Assembly (NCBI GenBank): GCA_009773165.1
Contig: WOUZ01000003.1
Coordinates: forward strand, 124,001-188,000
Source: Bacteroidota bacterium
GTDB lineage: Bacteria > Bacteroidota > Bacteroidia > Bacteroidales > F082
Length of the DNA stretch: 64,000 nucleotides
Direction: 5' to 3'
In this document: one piece after another, positions 16,145 to 24,498 of the stretch
How the letters are laid out: every line of letters starts with the position of its first letter
How positions within the stretch are numbered: the first letter of the stretch is position 1
The notes under the pieces: generated by a model
What the model was told of the DNA's origin: nothing
The model's input: the letters and a program-made list of their open reading frames with translations, nothing else
Databases searched by the model: none
Translations under genes and position numbers: made by a program

Positions 16145-17848
16145 ATGTATTTGATAATTCATTCGATACTTACAGTTTTAGGTTCTCTGGCCCTTTTCAT
16201 ATTTGGCATGAAATTGCTAAGCGAGTCGCTGCAGCGATTGGCAGGTGAAAAGATGAGATTTTACCTTTCGACACTCACGTCTAATCGTTGGAGAGGACTT
16301 TTTACAGGATTAATAATCACTGGTACAATACAATCTTCATCTGCTTCAACTGTAATGTTGATAGGTTTTGTAAATGCAGGGTTAATTTCAGTGTCCGACT
16401 CCATTGGCCTTGTGCTTGGTGCTAACATAGGAACGACTGTGACACAATGGCTATTAACATTATTTGGTTTCTCTTATAACATCAGCAGTATTGCTTTGCC
16501 ATTGATGGCTTTATCATTTCCTTTGTATTTTTCCTCCAGATCAAAACATAAATCGCTTGCAGAATTTATTTTCGGATTTACTTTGCTGTTTATTGGACTT
16601 CAATTTCTAAGAGAATCCCTCCCTCCAATAGACCATACCAGTCCTATAGTGGAATATTTAAGTGGCACATCAAGTCAGAAATCTTTGTCTTTAATAGCCA
16701 TAGCTATTTTGGGCATTTTTATCACTCTGATTGTTCAATCATCAACAGCAACAATTGCACTTACAACCGTATTACTTGGAGATGGATTTATAAGTTTTGA
16801 AGTGGCTGCAGCGCTTGTTGTGGGAGAGAATATTGGGACAACAGGAACAGCTAACCTGGCAGCAGTTTTTTCTAACCGCAATGGAAAACGAACCGCTTTG
16901 ATCCACTTTCTGTTTAATTTAGCAGGTGCACTTTTAATCCTTCCTTTTTTCAGATATGCCGTTCATGGTGTTGAGTTATTATCTTCTTTTTTGTTGCAAA
17001 ATACAGATAATGAGTTGATTGATGCTCCCCTAAAGATCAGTCTTTTTCATAGCTTATTTAATATAATTAACGCTTTAATTTGGATCAATTTCACACCATT
17101 CTTACTCAAAGCTTCTCAGTATCTTATCAAACCAACCTTTGATATAAAAGAAGAAAACGTTTTAAAATACAACGATAGTTTTATTACACCTGTTTCTGAA
17201 ATATCTATAGTGCAAGCTACTAAAGAGTTACAAGTAATGAGCCTGATAATTGAACGAATGTTTACAATTCTCCCTGAGATGTTGTTAGAAAAAGATGATC
17301 AAAAGTTTAAAGCACTTTCGGAGGAAATCAACAGCAAAGAATCACAAATCGATAAAGTGGAAGAGGAATTGAATAAATACCTCTCGAAGATTAGCGAAAA
17401 CAAACTGAGTGAGGAAGGGTCGCGTCTCATAAATTCAATTACAATCAGCGTTAATAACCTTGAGAGCATGGCAGATGTGTGTTATAAACTAGCCAGGACT
17501 ATTGAAAAAAAGAATGAGATGAAAGCCTGGTTTACACAGGACCAAAGGAATAATTTACAAGAAATAGCTGATCTGGTTCATAATTCATTGGTTATTATGC
17601 AGTTGCATCTTTCAACGAATAAGTCTCTAAGCAGCGAAGATGCTGAAAAGAATGAAGCAGCAATAAATATTATGAGAATAAGGCTTGTGGAGCAAAACAT
17701 GAAGGATCTACAGGAAAATACCTATCCTGTTATTTCTGGAAACTATTACCAACAAATGATTGTTTATTACGAGAAACTGGCCGACCACGCTATCAATGTT
17801 GTTGAAGCAGTGAATCATGGTAAGAAAAATATTAAAAAGTCTTTGTAA
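16145..17848 (+). CDS. Na+/phosphate cotransporter family protein with C-terminal PhoU-like domain
   Basis: A 567-residue membrane protein of the NptA/YjbB group. Residues 1-330 carry two inverted Na/Pi repeats with the QSSS/QSST motifs: TGTIQSSSASTVMLIG near residues 58-73 and LIVQSSTATIALTT near 195-208. Residues 345-560 are helical and charged, resembling the PhoU domain that tunes phosphate transport. It is probably a sodium-driven phosphate transporter in the inner membrane. Homologues can act in export or import, and the direction cannot be read from the sequence. The gene converges on lutA with only 16 bases between stops. Confidence 0.92.
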   Translation: MYLIIHSILTVLGSLALFIFGMKLLSESLQRLAGEKMRFYLSTLTSNRWRGLFTGLIITGTIQSSSASTVMLIGFVNAGLISVSDSIGLVLGANIGTTVTQWLLTLFGFSYNISSIALPLMALSFPLYFSSRSKHKSLAEFIFGFTLLFIGLQFLRESLPPIDHTSPIVEYLSGTSSQKSLSLIAIAILGIFITLIVQSSTATIALTTVLLGDGFISFEVAAALVVGENIGTTGTANLAAVFSNRNGKRTALIHFLFNLAGALLILPFFRYAVHGVELLSSFLLQNTDNELIDAPLKISLFHSLFNIINALIWINFTPFLLKASQYLIKPTFDIKEENVLKYNDSFITPVSEISIVQATKELQVMSLIIERMFTILPEMLLEKDDQKFKALSEEINSKESQIDKVEEELNKYLSKISENKLSEEGSRLINSITISVNNLESMADVCYKLARTIEKKNEMKAWFTQDQRNNLQEIADLVHNSLVIMQLHLSTNKSLSSEDAEKNEAAINIMRIRLVEQNMKDLQENTYPVISGNYYQQMIVYYEKLADHAINVVEAVNHGKKNIKKSL

Positions 17849-17864
17849 CGAAACAAGCGTTTAT

Positions 17865-18584
17865 TTACCAGCCGGAAGCAAGAATGTCAGCAATATGAAT
17901 CGTTTTTATAGGAAGGTCATATTTATTGATATAACCTTGCTGATGCATCAAACACGACAAATCGGTTGAAACGATATATTCTGCTTCTGTGTTAAGTGCA
18001 TTTTGAACTTTTTGCTCTGCCATAGCAACAGATATCGCTTCATTTTTAATAGAAAAAGTACCTCCGAAACCACAGCAAACATGTCTGTCTTCCATTTCAA
18101 CCAGTTCAAGACCTTTCACTTTCGAGAGTAGCATACGGGCTTCTGTTTTGAGGCCGTATTCACGTAATCCGGCACAGCTATCATGAAAGGTAACCTTGTG
18201 AGGAAAGCTTGCGCCCAGATCGATAACACCTAACTGATTCACTAAAAAGTCGGTTAATTCATACATGTTTTTAACCAACCTTTTAAATTCCAGATGGTTA
18301 GAAGTATTATGGAATAATTCCTGATAGGAGGTTTTTACAAATCCTGCACAAGAAGCTGATGGGCCAACAACGGGCCTGTCGTTAGGAAAATCTTTAAGAA
18401 ATTTGCCTCCAAGTTTCTTGGCTTCTTCCCAGAATCCGCTATTAAATGCCATTTGACCGCAACAAGTTTGTTCCGGATTATAATTCACATCAACGCCTGC
18501 TTTTTGCAAAACTTTTGCAACGTTCATGCCTGTTTCAGGATAAACCTGATCAACAAAGCATGGAATGAAAAGATCGACTATCAT
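17865..18584 (-). CDS. lutA: LutA/GlcF-type CCG-domain iron-sulfur oxidoreductase subunit
   Basis: About 239 residues made of two CCG domains: CFVDQVYPETG with PEQTCCGQMAFNSGF in the first, and CAGLREYGLKTEAR with HVCCGFGGTFSI in the second. These cysteines bind Fe-S clusters in LutA, GlcF and heterodisulfide reductase subunits. In Bacillus, LutA works with LutB and LutC to oxidise L-lactate, but no lutB or lutC is present in this window, so the gene stands alone here. The start at 18584 (MIVDLFIPCF) is preferred because the in-frame ATG at 18605 lies inside a -7 promoter motif (18610 to 18603). A palindrome lies just upstream. Confidence 0.85.
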   Translation of the reverse strand: MIVDLFIPCFVDQVYPETGMNVAKVLQKAGVDVNYNPEQTCCGQMAFNSGFWEEAKKLGGKFLKDFPNDRPVVGPSASCAGFVKTSYQELFHNTSNHLEFKRLVKNMYELTDFLVNQLGVIDLGASFPHKVTFHDSCAGLREYGLKTEARMLLSKVKGLELVEMEDRHVCCGFGGTFSIKNEAISVAMAEQKVQNALNTEAEYIVSTDLSCLMHQQGYINKYDLPIKTIHIADILASGW

Positions 18585-18602
18585 AATTGTGATAATAAAG
18601 TG

Positions 18603-18610
18603 CAAATATA
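18603..18610 (-). promoter_or_regulatory. -7 promoter element for lutA
   Basis: On the minus strand this reads TATATTTG, 18 bases before the start at 18584. A minus-strand TTG at 18636-18634 lies 23 bases further upstream and falls inside the palindrome at 18622-18637. Confidence 0.55.
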
Positions 18611-18621
18611 GTCCAAAAGGA

Positions 18622-18637
18622 TTTGTTTATAAACAAA
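18622..18637. promoter_or_regulatory. 16-bp perfect palindrome overlapping the lutA promoter
   Basis: TTTGTTTATAAACAAA is identical to its reverse complement. It occupies the -33 region of lutA, the position expected for a repressor or activator operator. It is too AT-rich to serve as a terminator for aroA. Confidence 0.5.
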
Positions 18638-18666
18638 ATCGTTTGAAGAAACACATAAACAGTTGA

Positions 18667-19926
18667 TTAAGTATCTTCATTAATAAAATTTACTGCTCCC
18701 GAAACTTTTAATTCATGCCAATAACCAGGATAAGATTTCTCAACGACATCAGGATTTTCGATAGTAACTTCGCCTAAAACCATTGCCAGTGGAGCAAATG
18801 CCATTGCCATCCTATGGTCGGAGTATGTTTGAAATATGTGAGAATTTTGAGAAGAGACAAGGGGTTTTGAATAAAGTTCGAATACTCCTTCTGAGCGTTT
18901 CTCAAACCTGCAACCAATTTTTAGCAATTGTTGTTGCAAAGCAGCTGTTCGGTCTGATTCTTTGTATTTCAAATTCTCAAGGCCTTCAAAACGCGCGTTT
19001 AAACCAAGACCCGCACAGGTTGCTGCCAATGAAGGTAGCATGTCGGGATAATGCTGCAGATCAAATTTGAGAGCAGAAGCAATTTTTCCTGTTTTAAAAA
19101 TCAGCAGGCCATCGGGTTCCTGAAATGATTCAACTCCAAGGTCTGAAAACATCGACGTCATGTTTTTATCACCTTGCAGGCTTTGAAGCGAAAGGCCTTT
19201 TAACAATAGCTCGCCGCCATCACTCAATGCAACAAGTTCGTACCAAAAAGCAGCAGAACTCCAGTCTGATTCAATAGATAATGGTGCGCTGCCATAACGA
19301 ACGGGTAAAACATGAACTATTCTGTCGTTAACGATAACTTTTGCACCATAGTGAATCATCAACTGAAGACTCATTTCGAGATATGGCATGGAACTTAAAT
19401 TTCCACTCAGATGTAATTCGAGGCCATTTTTCCAGACTGGGGCTGCCAGAACTAACGAAGAGGCAAACTGACTGCTCTTTTCCATGCTGACTTGAGTTTT
19501 CCCGCCTTCTAACGTTTTCCCATTTATTTTCAAGGGAGGAAAGCCTTCATTTTCAGCATAGTGTATTTTAGCACCCATAAGTCGCAGGCTGTCAACAAGA
19601 TCAGCTACTGGCCGTGTTTTCATGCGGTTCGATCCGGTAAGCATCCAGGTTCCCGGGGTGGAGGCAAGAAATGTTACTAAAAAACGAAAAACGGTACCTG
19701 CATTGCCACAGTTAATAATTGATGGTATTTCAGATGATTCACATTCTTTTATTTGTTTCAGGTTTTTTATCAGCATTTGGGTGTCGTCAGCATCGGAAAG
19801 CTGATTGATAATCATCTTTTCTATGTTGGCATAAGCCCTGATCATCAACGCTCTGTTGCTGAGACTTTTACTTCCAGGCAGGTTGATCTGAGCCTTGAAT
19901 TCTTTGTTTTTTAGTTGTATTAGCAT
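18667..19926 (-). CDS. aroA: 3-phosphoshikimate 1-carboxyvinyltransferase (EPSP synthase)
   Basis: A 419-residue cytoplasmic enzyme of the shikimate pathway that joins shikimate-3-phosphate with phosphoenolpyruvate. The signature GSKSLSNRALMIRAYA is at residues 18-33 and GNAGTVFRFLVTFLAS at about 84-99. LKYKESDR (about 320) and SDHRMAMAFAP (about 373) are the C-terminal substrate-binding segments. The N-terminal lysine and arginine expected for PEP binding are present. The ATG at 19926 overlaps the aroB stop by 7 bases, so the two enzymes are co-expressed. Confidence 0.97.
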   Translation of the reverse strand: MLIQLKNKEFKAQINLPGSKSLSNRALMIRAYANIEKMIINQLSDADDTQMLIKNLKQIKECESSEIPSIINCGNAGTVFRFLVTFLASTPGTWMLTGSNRMKTRPVADLVDSLRLMGAKIHYAENEGFPPLKINGKTLEGGKTQVSMEKSSQFASSLVLAAPVWKNGLELHLSGNLSSMPYLEMSLQLMIHYGAKVIVNDRIVHVLPVRYGSAPLSIESDWSSAAFWYELVALSDGGELLLKGLSLQSLQGDKNMTSMFSDLGVESFQEPDGLLIFKTGKIASALKFDLQHYPDMLPSLAATCAGLGLNARFEGLENLKYKESDRTAALQQQLLKIGCRFEKRSEGVFELYSKPLVSSQNSHIFQTYSDHRMAMAFAPLAMVLGEVTIENPDVVEKSYPGYWHELKVSGAVNFINEDT

Positions 19927-20993
19927 GCTGTTCCGATTAAATCCAAATAATAAACTAATCCTTCACGAATCATTTCTGAAGATATTTCAACATCATAGGA
20001 TGCTTTTCCCAATTCGGTTATCAAAACAAAACGAATGCTTTTACCCGCATTCTTTTTGTCCTGAATCATGCGTTCGATCAAATTTTCAATGATGTCGGGA
20101 GAATAAGTGAATGGACTAAAATGGTTCGTGAAAATTGAAGCATAGTTATGAATGATTTGCTCTGATAGACCAAATAATTTATGTGAAAAGTAGAGTTCAA
20201 CTAGCATTCCGGCTGCGATGGCTTCCCCATGATATAATGATATGTTGCTTTCGAGGGCATACGATTCCAAAGCATGTCCTATGGTATGACCGAAATTTAG
20301 AATTTTCCTTAACCCTTTTTCATTGGGATCGTTTTGGGTTATCTCAAGCTTAATGTCAGCGCAAATGCGTATGCTTGGTTCCCATCCGTTACTTGATGTT
20401 AGATGCGAAGGATCAATCGTAATTAATTCAGGATGAGCTATAAAACCGTACTTAAGCACTTCGCCGTATCCGGATAGTAATTGCCGTTGAGGTATAGTAT
20501 TCAGAAACTCAGTGAGAATCAAAACCCGTTCTGGCGGATAAAAGGTTCCGATATGATTTTTAAGAAATTGGAAATCGACTCCGGTTTTGCCACCAATAGC
20601 TGCATCTACCATACCCAAAAGGGTAGTTGGAATATGGATTGTTCGAATGCCACGTTTGAAGCAGGATGCGGCAAAACCTCCAATATCAGTAACAACACCA
20701 CCTCCAAGATTTATTAAAAGCGCGTCTCTTCCTGCTCCGAAATTTGTGAGCTCCGACCAAATTTTTGATGCTGTATCCAGGTTTTTGAATTCTTCGCCAG
20801 CAGGAATAATAATGTTGTGTAACTCAATTTCCGGAAGTTGAATCAATGAGCGAAGAATTGGCAGACAGAAGTGGGCTGTATTTTGATCGGTAAGAAAAAT
20901 GCAGGTGCGATGATTTTCCCTGGAAGTAATTAATTCACTTCTAAGAAGTTGTATAGCATCATCTCCAAATAATACACTAACTGAAATATTCAT
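19920..20993 (-). CDS. aroB: 3-dehydroquinate synthase
   Basis: A 357-residue NAD-dependent enzyme that cyclises DAHP to 3-dehydroquinate in the shikimate pathway. Characteristic segments are NLGGGVVTDIGGFAASC (about 97-113), PTTLLGMVDAAIGGKTGVD (about 122-140) and the metal-binding LNFGHTIGHALE (about 233-244). The length is normal. It leads an aroB-aroA pair with a 7-base overlap; aroC, D, E and K are elsewhere. A minus-strand -7 motif lies about 50 bases upstream, separating the pair from the ald-like gene. Confidence 0.97.
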   Translation of the reverse strand: MNISVSVLFGDDAIQLLRSELITSRENHRTCIFLTDQNTAHFCLPILRSLIQLPEIELHNIIIPAGEEFKNLDTASKIWSELTNFGAGRDALLINLGGGVVTDIGGFAASCFKRGIRTIHIPTTLLGMVDAAIGGKTGVDFQFLKNHIGTFYPPERVLILTEFLNTIPQRQLLSGYGEVLKYGFIAHPELITIDPSHLTSSNGWEPSIRICADIKLEITQNDPNEKGLRKILNFGHTIGHALESYALESNISLYHGEAIAAGMLVELYFSHKLFGLSEQIIHNYASIFTNHFSPFTYSPDIIENLIERMIQDKKNAGKSIRFVLITELGKASYDVEISSEMIREGLVYYLDLIGTAC

Positions 20994-21043
20994 TTTTTTC
21001 CTTTATTGATTTGAGTTGGAAAAAATACCCTGATTTTATTGCG

Positions 21044-21051
21044 CAAAAATA
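21044..21051 (-). promoter_or_regulatory. -7 promoter element for aroB-aroA
   Basis: On the minus strand this reads TATTTTTG, 51 bases upstream of the aroB start. No clear -33 TTG is seen at standard spacing. Confidence 0.5.
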
Positions 21052-21145
21052 GTCGTTAACTTCATGTAAGCACAGGATTAAGCTTCAATGTTCTCAAAAA
21101 CAAGAAAACTTGAGGTGAAGTGAAAAATGAAGGATTTTGATTTGC

Positions 21146-22366
21146 CTAATAAAATGCAGCAAGTAATAGATCGAGGTGTTGAAACGGAATGTCGTGTAAC
21201 TTACTGATTTGTTGATTGGTAAGAACTCCATTGAAGATATATGCTCCTTTTGAAAATGCCCTGTTTGATTTAAGGGTAGCGTCAACACCACCATTTTCAG
21301 CTATTTCAATCAATATCGAACTAAAAAAATTACTGAAAGAAGTTGAGGCCGTCCTGGGCACTTTTGATGCGATATTTGGTACGCAATAATGTGTAATGTC
21401 GTGAACTTGATAAACAGGGTTCTGATGGTTGGTCGGCCGAGATGTTTCAAAACACCCACCCTGATCAATGCTTACATCGATAATAACCGAGCCTGGTTTC
21501 ATTTTGCGAACCATTTCTGCAGGAATAAAACAGGGTGATGTTCCGGCCGGGGCGTGTTTGGCAGCAATCACAACATCGGCTGTAGTCAATGCCTTTTCAA
21601 TTTCATCTGGCTGAAAAACAGAGGTATAAATTCTTGTCCCAACATTATTCTGAAGCGTACGCAGTTTATACATTGAATTATCAAAAACTTTTACCAGAGC
21701 TCCCAAACCCAAAGCAGCTCGTGAGGCATATTCGGCAACCGTTCCTGAACCTATGATAACAACCTCTGTCGACGGAACGCCGGGAAAACCTCCAAGCATA
21801 ATCCCTTTCCCGTAATTGGGATGGCACAGATACTCTGCAGCAATAAGCATGGTGGCGTTTCCAATAATTTCACTCATCGAGCGAACCAAGGGTAAGGCTC
21901 CGGTTTTATCTTGAATGTGTTCGAAAGCGATGGCATTCACTTTTTTTGCCATCAGTTGTTGAAAGTAGTCTTTTGAACGTGTTGGCAACTGCAGCACCGA
22001 CATAACACATTTTCGTTTGTCGAGCAGATCAATCTCTTCACGAAGGGGAGGCGCAATTTTCAGTACAATATCAGATTCAAACACAGTTGCATGATTGTCA
22101 ATTATTTCTGCACCTGCTTCGGCATATTCATGGTCAGAAAAACGTGCTTTTTCTCCGGCATTCTGTTCCACAAGAATTCGATGACCCTGATTGGTGAGTA
22201 GCTTGATAGCCGAAGGGACAAGGCCGATTCTATTTTCGTTTGCTGAAAGTTCCCTGGGGATCCCAATGGTCAATTTGCGTGATCGTTTACTTACTTCCAG
22301 CATTTCTTCCTGTGGCAGGAGGCTTGAAGAACTTGAGAATTGAACAAACGGTTTGTTTTCTGCCAT
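21146..22366 (-). CDS. Alanine dehydrogenase/PntA-like protein lacking the Ald catalytic pair
   Basis: A 406-residue protein of the alanine dehydrogenase/transhydrogenase family. It has the N-terminal REL-NENRIGLVPSAI segment (pyruvate-contacting Arg46 kept) and the NAD-binding VIIGSGTVAEYASRAALG near 205. Aligned by eye to characterised alanine dehydrogenases, the catalytic Lys and His (Lys75 and His96 in the mycobacterial enzyme) correspond to Ala105 and Gln126 here, so ordinary Ald activity is doubtful. The protein also has about 30 extra residues at the N-terminus, rich in serine. It is the third gene of porX-tsaE-ald, 12 bases after tsaE. Automatic annotation would say alanine dehydrogenase; I treat the reaction as unknown. 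Confidence 0.8.
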   Translation of the reverse strand: MAENKPFVQFSSSSSLLPQEEMLEVSKRSRKLTIGIPRELSANENRIGLVPSAIKLLTNQGHRILVEQNAGEKARFSDHEYAEAGAEIIDNHATVFESDIVLKIAPPLREEIDLLDKRKCVMSVLQLPTRSKDYFQQLMAKKVNAIAFEHIQDKTGALPLVRSMSEIIGNATMLIAAEYLCHPNYGKGIMLGGFPGVPSTEVVIIGSGTVAEYASRAALGLGALVKVFDNSMYKLRTLQNNVGTRIYTSVFQPDEIEKALTTADVVIAAKHAPAGTSPCFIPAEMVRKMKPGSVIIDVSIDQGGCFETSRPTNHQNPVYQVHDITHYCVPNIASKVPRTASTSFSNFFSSILIEIAENGGVDATLKSNRAFSKGAYIFNGVLTNQQISKLHDIPFQHLDLLLAAFY

Positions 22367-22378
22367 GTATTTGTGCTT

Positions 22379-22810
22379 TTAGTGGATGATCTCAATCTCA
22401 ATCCATCTCCGTTCTGTCGTGTCAGGTGCTGAAATCGTAACTTTTACGTATTTTTCAGGTAAAAGTTGCTCAATTTTTTCAGGCCATTCCACAAAACAAG
22501 GATATCCGCTGTAAAAGTAATTTTCATACCCGATATCGTAAGCCTCTTCAATGCGATTAATTCTATAAAAATCAAAATGATATACCAGGTTTCCTGTTAG
22601 TCCCATATACTCATTCACAATCGAAAAACTGGGACTGCTCACATCGTCTGATATACCAAGTTCGTAACAAACTCTTTGGATAAGTGTCGTTTTTCCAGCA
22701 CCCATATGTCCGTAAAAAGCAAAAACACTGGCTTCTTCTAAAAGAGAAACCAATGTTTCAGCAATTTTTTTCAGTTCATCGATGCTATGAATTTCAATCT
22801 TCTGTATCAT
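22379..22810 (-). CDS. tsaE: tRNA threonylcarbamoyladenosine biosynthesis ATPase TsaE
   Basis: A 143-residue P-loop ATPase that works with TsaB and TsaD to make t6A at position 37 of ANN-decoding tRNAs. The Walker A motif GHMGAGKTTLIQ is at about residues 34-45, SSPSFSIVNEY at about 58-68 is the family switch segment, and the YHFDFYRI Walker-B-like segment follows. Length and motif spacing are typical. Its start overlaps the porX stop by 4 bases, and the ald-like gene follows after 12 bases; this gene order is familiar from other Bacteroidota. Confidence 0.95.
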   Translation of the reverse strand: MIQKIEIHSIDELKKIAETLVSLLEEASVFAFYGHMGAGKTTLIQRVCYELGISDDVSSPSFSIVNEYMGLTGNLVYHFDFYRINRIEEAYDIGYENYFYSGYPCFVEWPEKIEQLLPEKYVKVTISAPDTTERRWIEIEIIH

Positions 22811-24363
22811 TTTGCTTTCAAATAGGCGACCGGAACGAGCATTTCCTGTAATGATATGCCTCCGTGCTGAAAAGTGTTTCGGTAATAGTTAACGTAATAA
22901 TTGTAATTGTTTGGGTAGGCAAAAAAGTCGTTACTGCGCGCAAAAACATAGGCAGTGCTCACATTGATACGGGGCAGAAAAATTTCTTCGGGATCTTTAA
23001 CCTCAAATACTTCTTTTGAGTTGTATTTTAAACTTTTACCATATTTATATCTAAGATTTGTATTCACCGTACGATCGCCAAGAATCTTAACGGGGTCTTT
23101 TACATAAACTGATCCATGATCGGTTGTCACAATAATATCACATTTTTTCTGAGCGATGAATTTAATGATGTCCAAAAGGGAGGAATGTTTGAACCATGAG
23201 AGCATCAAAGATCTGTAGGCTGCTTCATCTTCAGCAAGTTCACGAATCATTTCCATTTCTGTACGTGCATGTGAGAGCATGTCGACAAAATTGTAAACAA
23301 TCACGTTGAGCTTATTCCCCATGAGGTTTGACATGCTTTCAGCCAATTTTTTTCCAACATTTAAGTTGAGTACCTTGTGGTAAGAATATTTCACATCTTT
23401 ACCGTAACGTCGCAACTGTTCGCCTAAAAGCTCTGCTTCAAATTGATTTTTTGTGCCTTCATCTTCTTCATCTGTCCAATATTTTGGAAATTTTCTTCTG
23501 ATTTCTGATGGCATGAGACCTGAAAAAAGGGCATTACGTGCGTATTGGGTGGTTGTAGGCAGAATACTAAAATAGATATCATCAGCCTCAACCCTGAAAT
23601 ATTCTTCAATAACGGGTTGAATCGCTTTCCATTGATCGTAACGCAGATTGTCGATAAGAATAACAAATAATGGTTTGTCGGAGCTATCCAATCGAGGTAA
23701 AACTTTATCCCTCAACAATGTATGTGATAATACAGGTTTGTCCTGACTTTTGTTATTCACCCATTGAACATAATTTTTTTCGATAAAACGCGAAAAAACA
23801 TAGTTCGCTTCGTCTTGCTGCATACGCAAAACCTGCATAATGCCTTCATCTTTTGATTGTTCGAGCTCAAGTTCCCAACGAACCAACTTTTTATACACAT
23901 CAACCCACTCGGAGGAATTTAGTTGATTGGACAATTCGATGCCAATATGCCTGAATTCCTGCTGATAGCCCATTGTAGCTTTTTCACTTACCAGTTTTTG
24001 GTTTTCAAGATTTCGCTTAAGCGACAGCAAAATTTGATTGGGCTTCACCGGTTTTATGAGGTAATCGGCAATTTTGCTGCCAATTGCATCTTCCATGATC
24101 GACTCTTCTTCACTTTTAGTGATCATCACAACGGGTAGGTTGGGATAATCTTTCTTTATTTGCTCCAGCGTTTCAATACCCGACAAGCCCGGCATGTTTT
24201 CGTCGAGAAAAACAATGTCAAAGTTTTCTGAATGAAGCAGATCCAATGCTTCATCGCCATTGTTGGTTGTTGCAACTTCGTAGCCTTTATGTTCGAGGAA
24301 GATAATATGTGGCTTTAACATATCAATTTCGTCATCCGCCCAAAGAATTCTGACTTTTTCCAT
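22807..24363 (-). CDS. porX: Type IX secretion system response regulator PorX (receiver plus PglZ domain)
   Basis: A 518-residue two-domain regulator. Residues 1-120 are a CheY-like receiver with the acidic pair Asp10/Asp11, the phosphorylation site Asp54 (FLDENMPG), Thr82 and Lys104 (LIKPVKP). Residues about 200-510 form a PglZ/alkaline-phosphatase-superfamily domain with metal-site motifs VILIDNLRYDQW and TTDHGSVYV. In Porphyromonas and Flavobacterium PorX controls type IX secretion genes, and its effector domain has phosphodiesterase activity. Its kinase partner PorY is not in the window. The window also holds two type IX cargo genes. The gene leads an operon with tsaE and the ald-like gene. 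Confidence 0.94.
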   Translation of the reverse strand: MEKVRILWADDEIDMLKPHIIFLEHKGYEVATTNNGDEALDLLHSENFDIVFLDENMPGLSGIETLEQIKKDYPNLPVVMITKSEEESIMEDAIGSKIADYLIKPVKPNQILLSLKRNLENQKLVSEKATMGYQQEFRHIGIELSNQLNSSEWVDVYKKLVRWELELEQSKDEGIMQVLRMQQDEANYVFSRFIEKNYVQWVNNKSQDKPVLSHTLLRDKVLPRLDSSDKPLFVILIDNLRYDQWKAIQPVIEEYFRVEADDIYFSILPTTTQYARNALFSGLMPSEIRRKFPKYWTDEEDEGTKNQFEAELLGEQLRRYGKDVKYSYHKVLNLNVGKKLAESMSNLMGNKLNVIVYNFVDMLSHARTEMEMIRELAEDEAAYRSLMLSWFKHSSLLDIIKFIAQKKCDIIVTTDHGSVYVKDPVKILGDRTVNTNLRYKYGKSLKYNSKEVFEVKDPEEIFLPRINVSTAYVFARSNDFFAYPNNYNYYVNYYRNTFQHGGISLQEMLVPVAYLKAK

Positions 24364-24418
24364 AGATTTAATTTTCAGATTGTTAATGATGGGTATAGTT
24401 CTGTCATTGATATGTGAT

Positions 24419-24426
24419 TACATTTG
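24419..24426 (+). promoter_or_regulatory. -7 promoter element for the HD-domain gene
   Basis: TACATTTG matches TAnnTTTG. It overlaps an in-frame TTG at 24424, excluding that as a start, and gives a leader of about 65 bases before the ATG at 24499. Confidence 0.5.
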
Positions 24427-24498
24427 CACTTAAGAATGCTTTTTTCGCTGGTTTATTGTTTCAAAAACGATGCCACACCTACAAAATTAACTTTTTTT

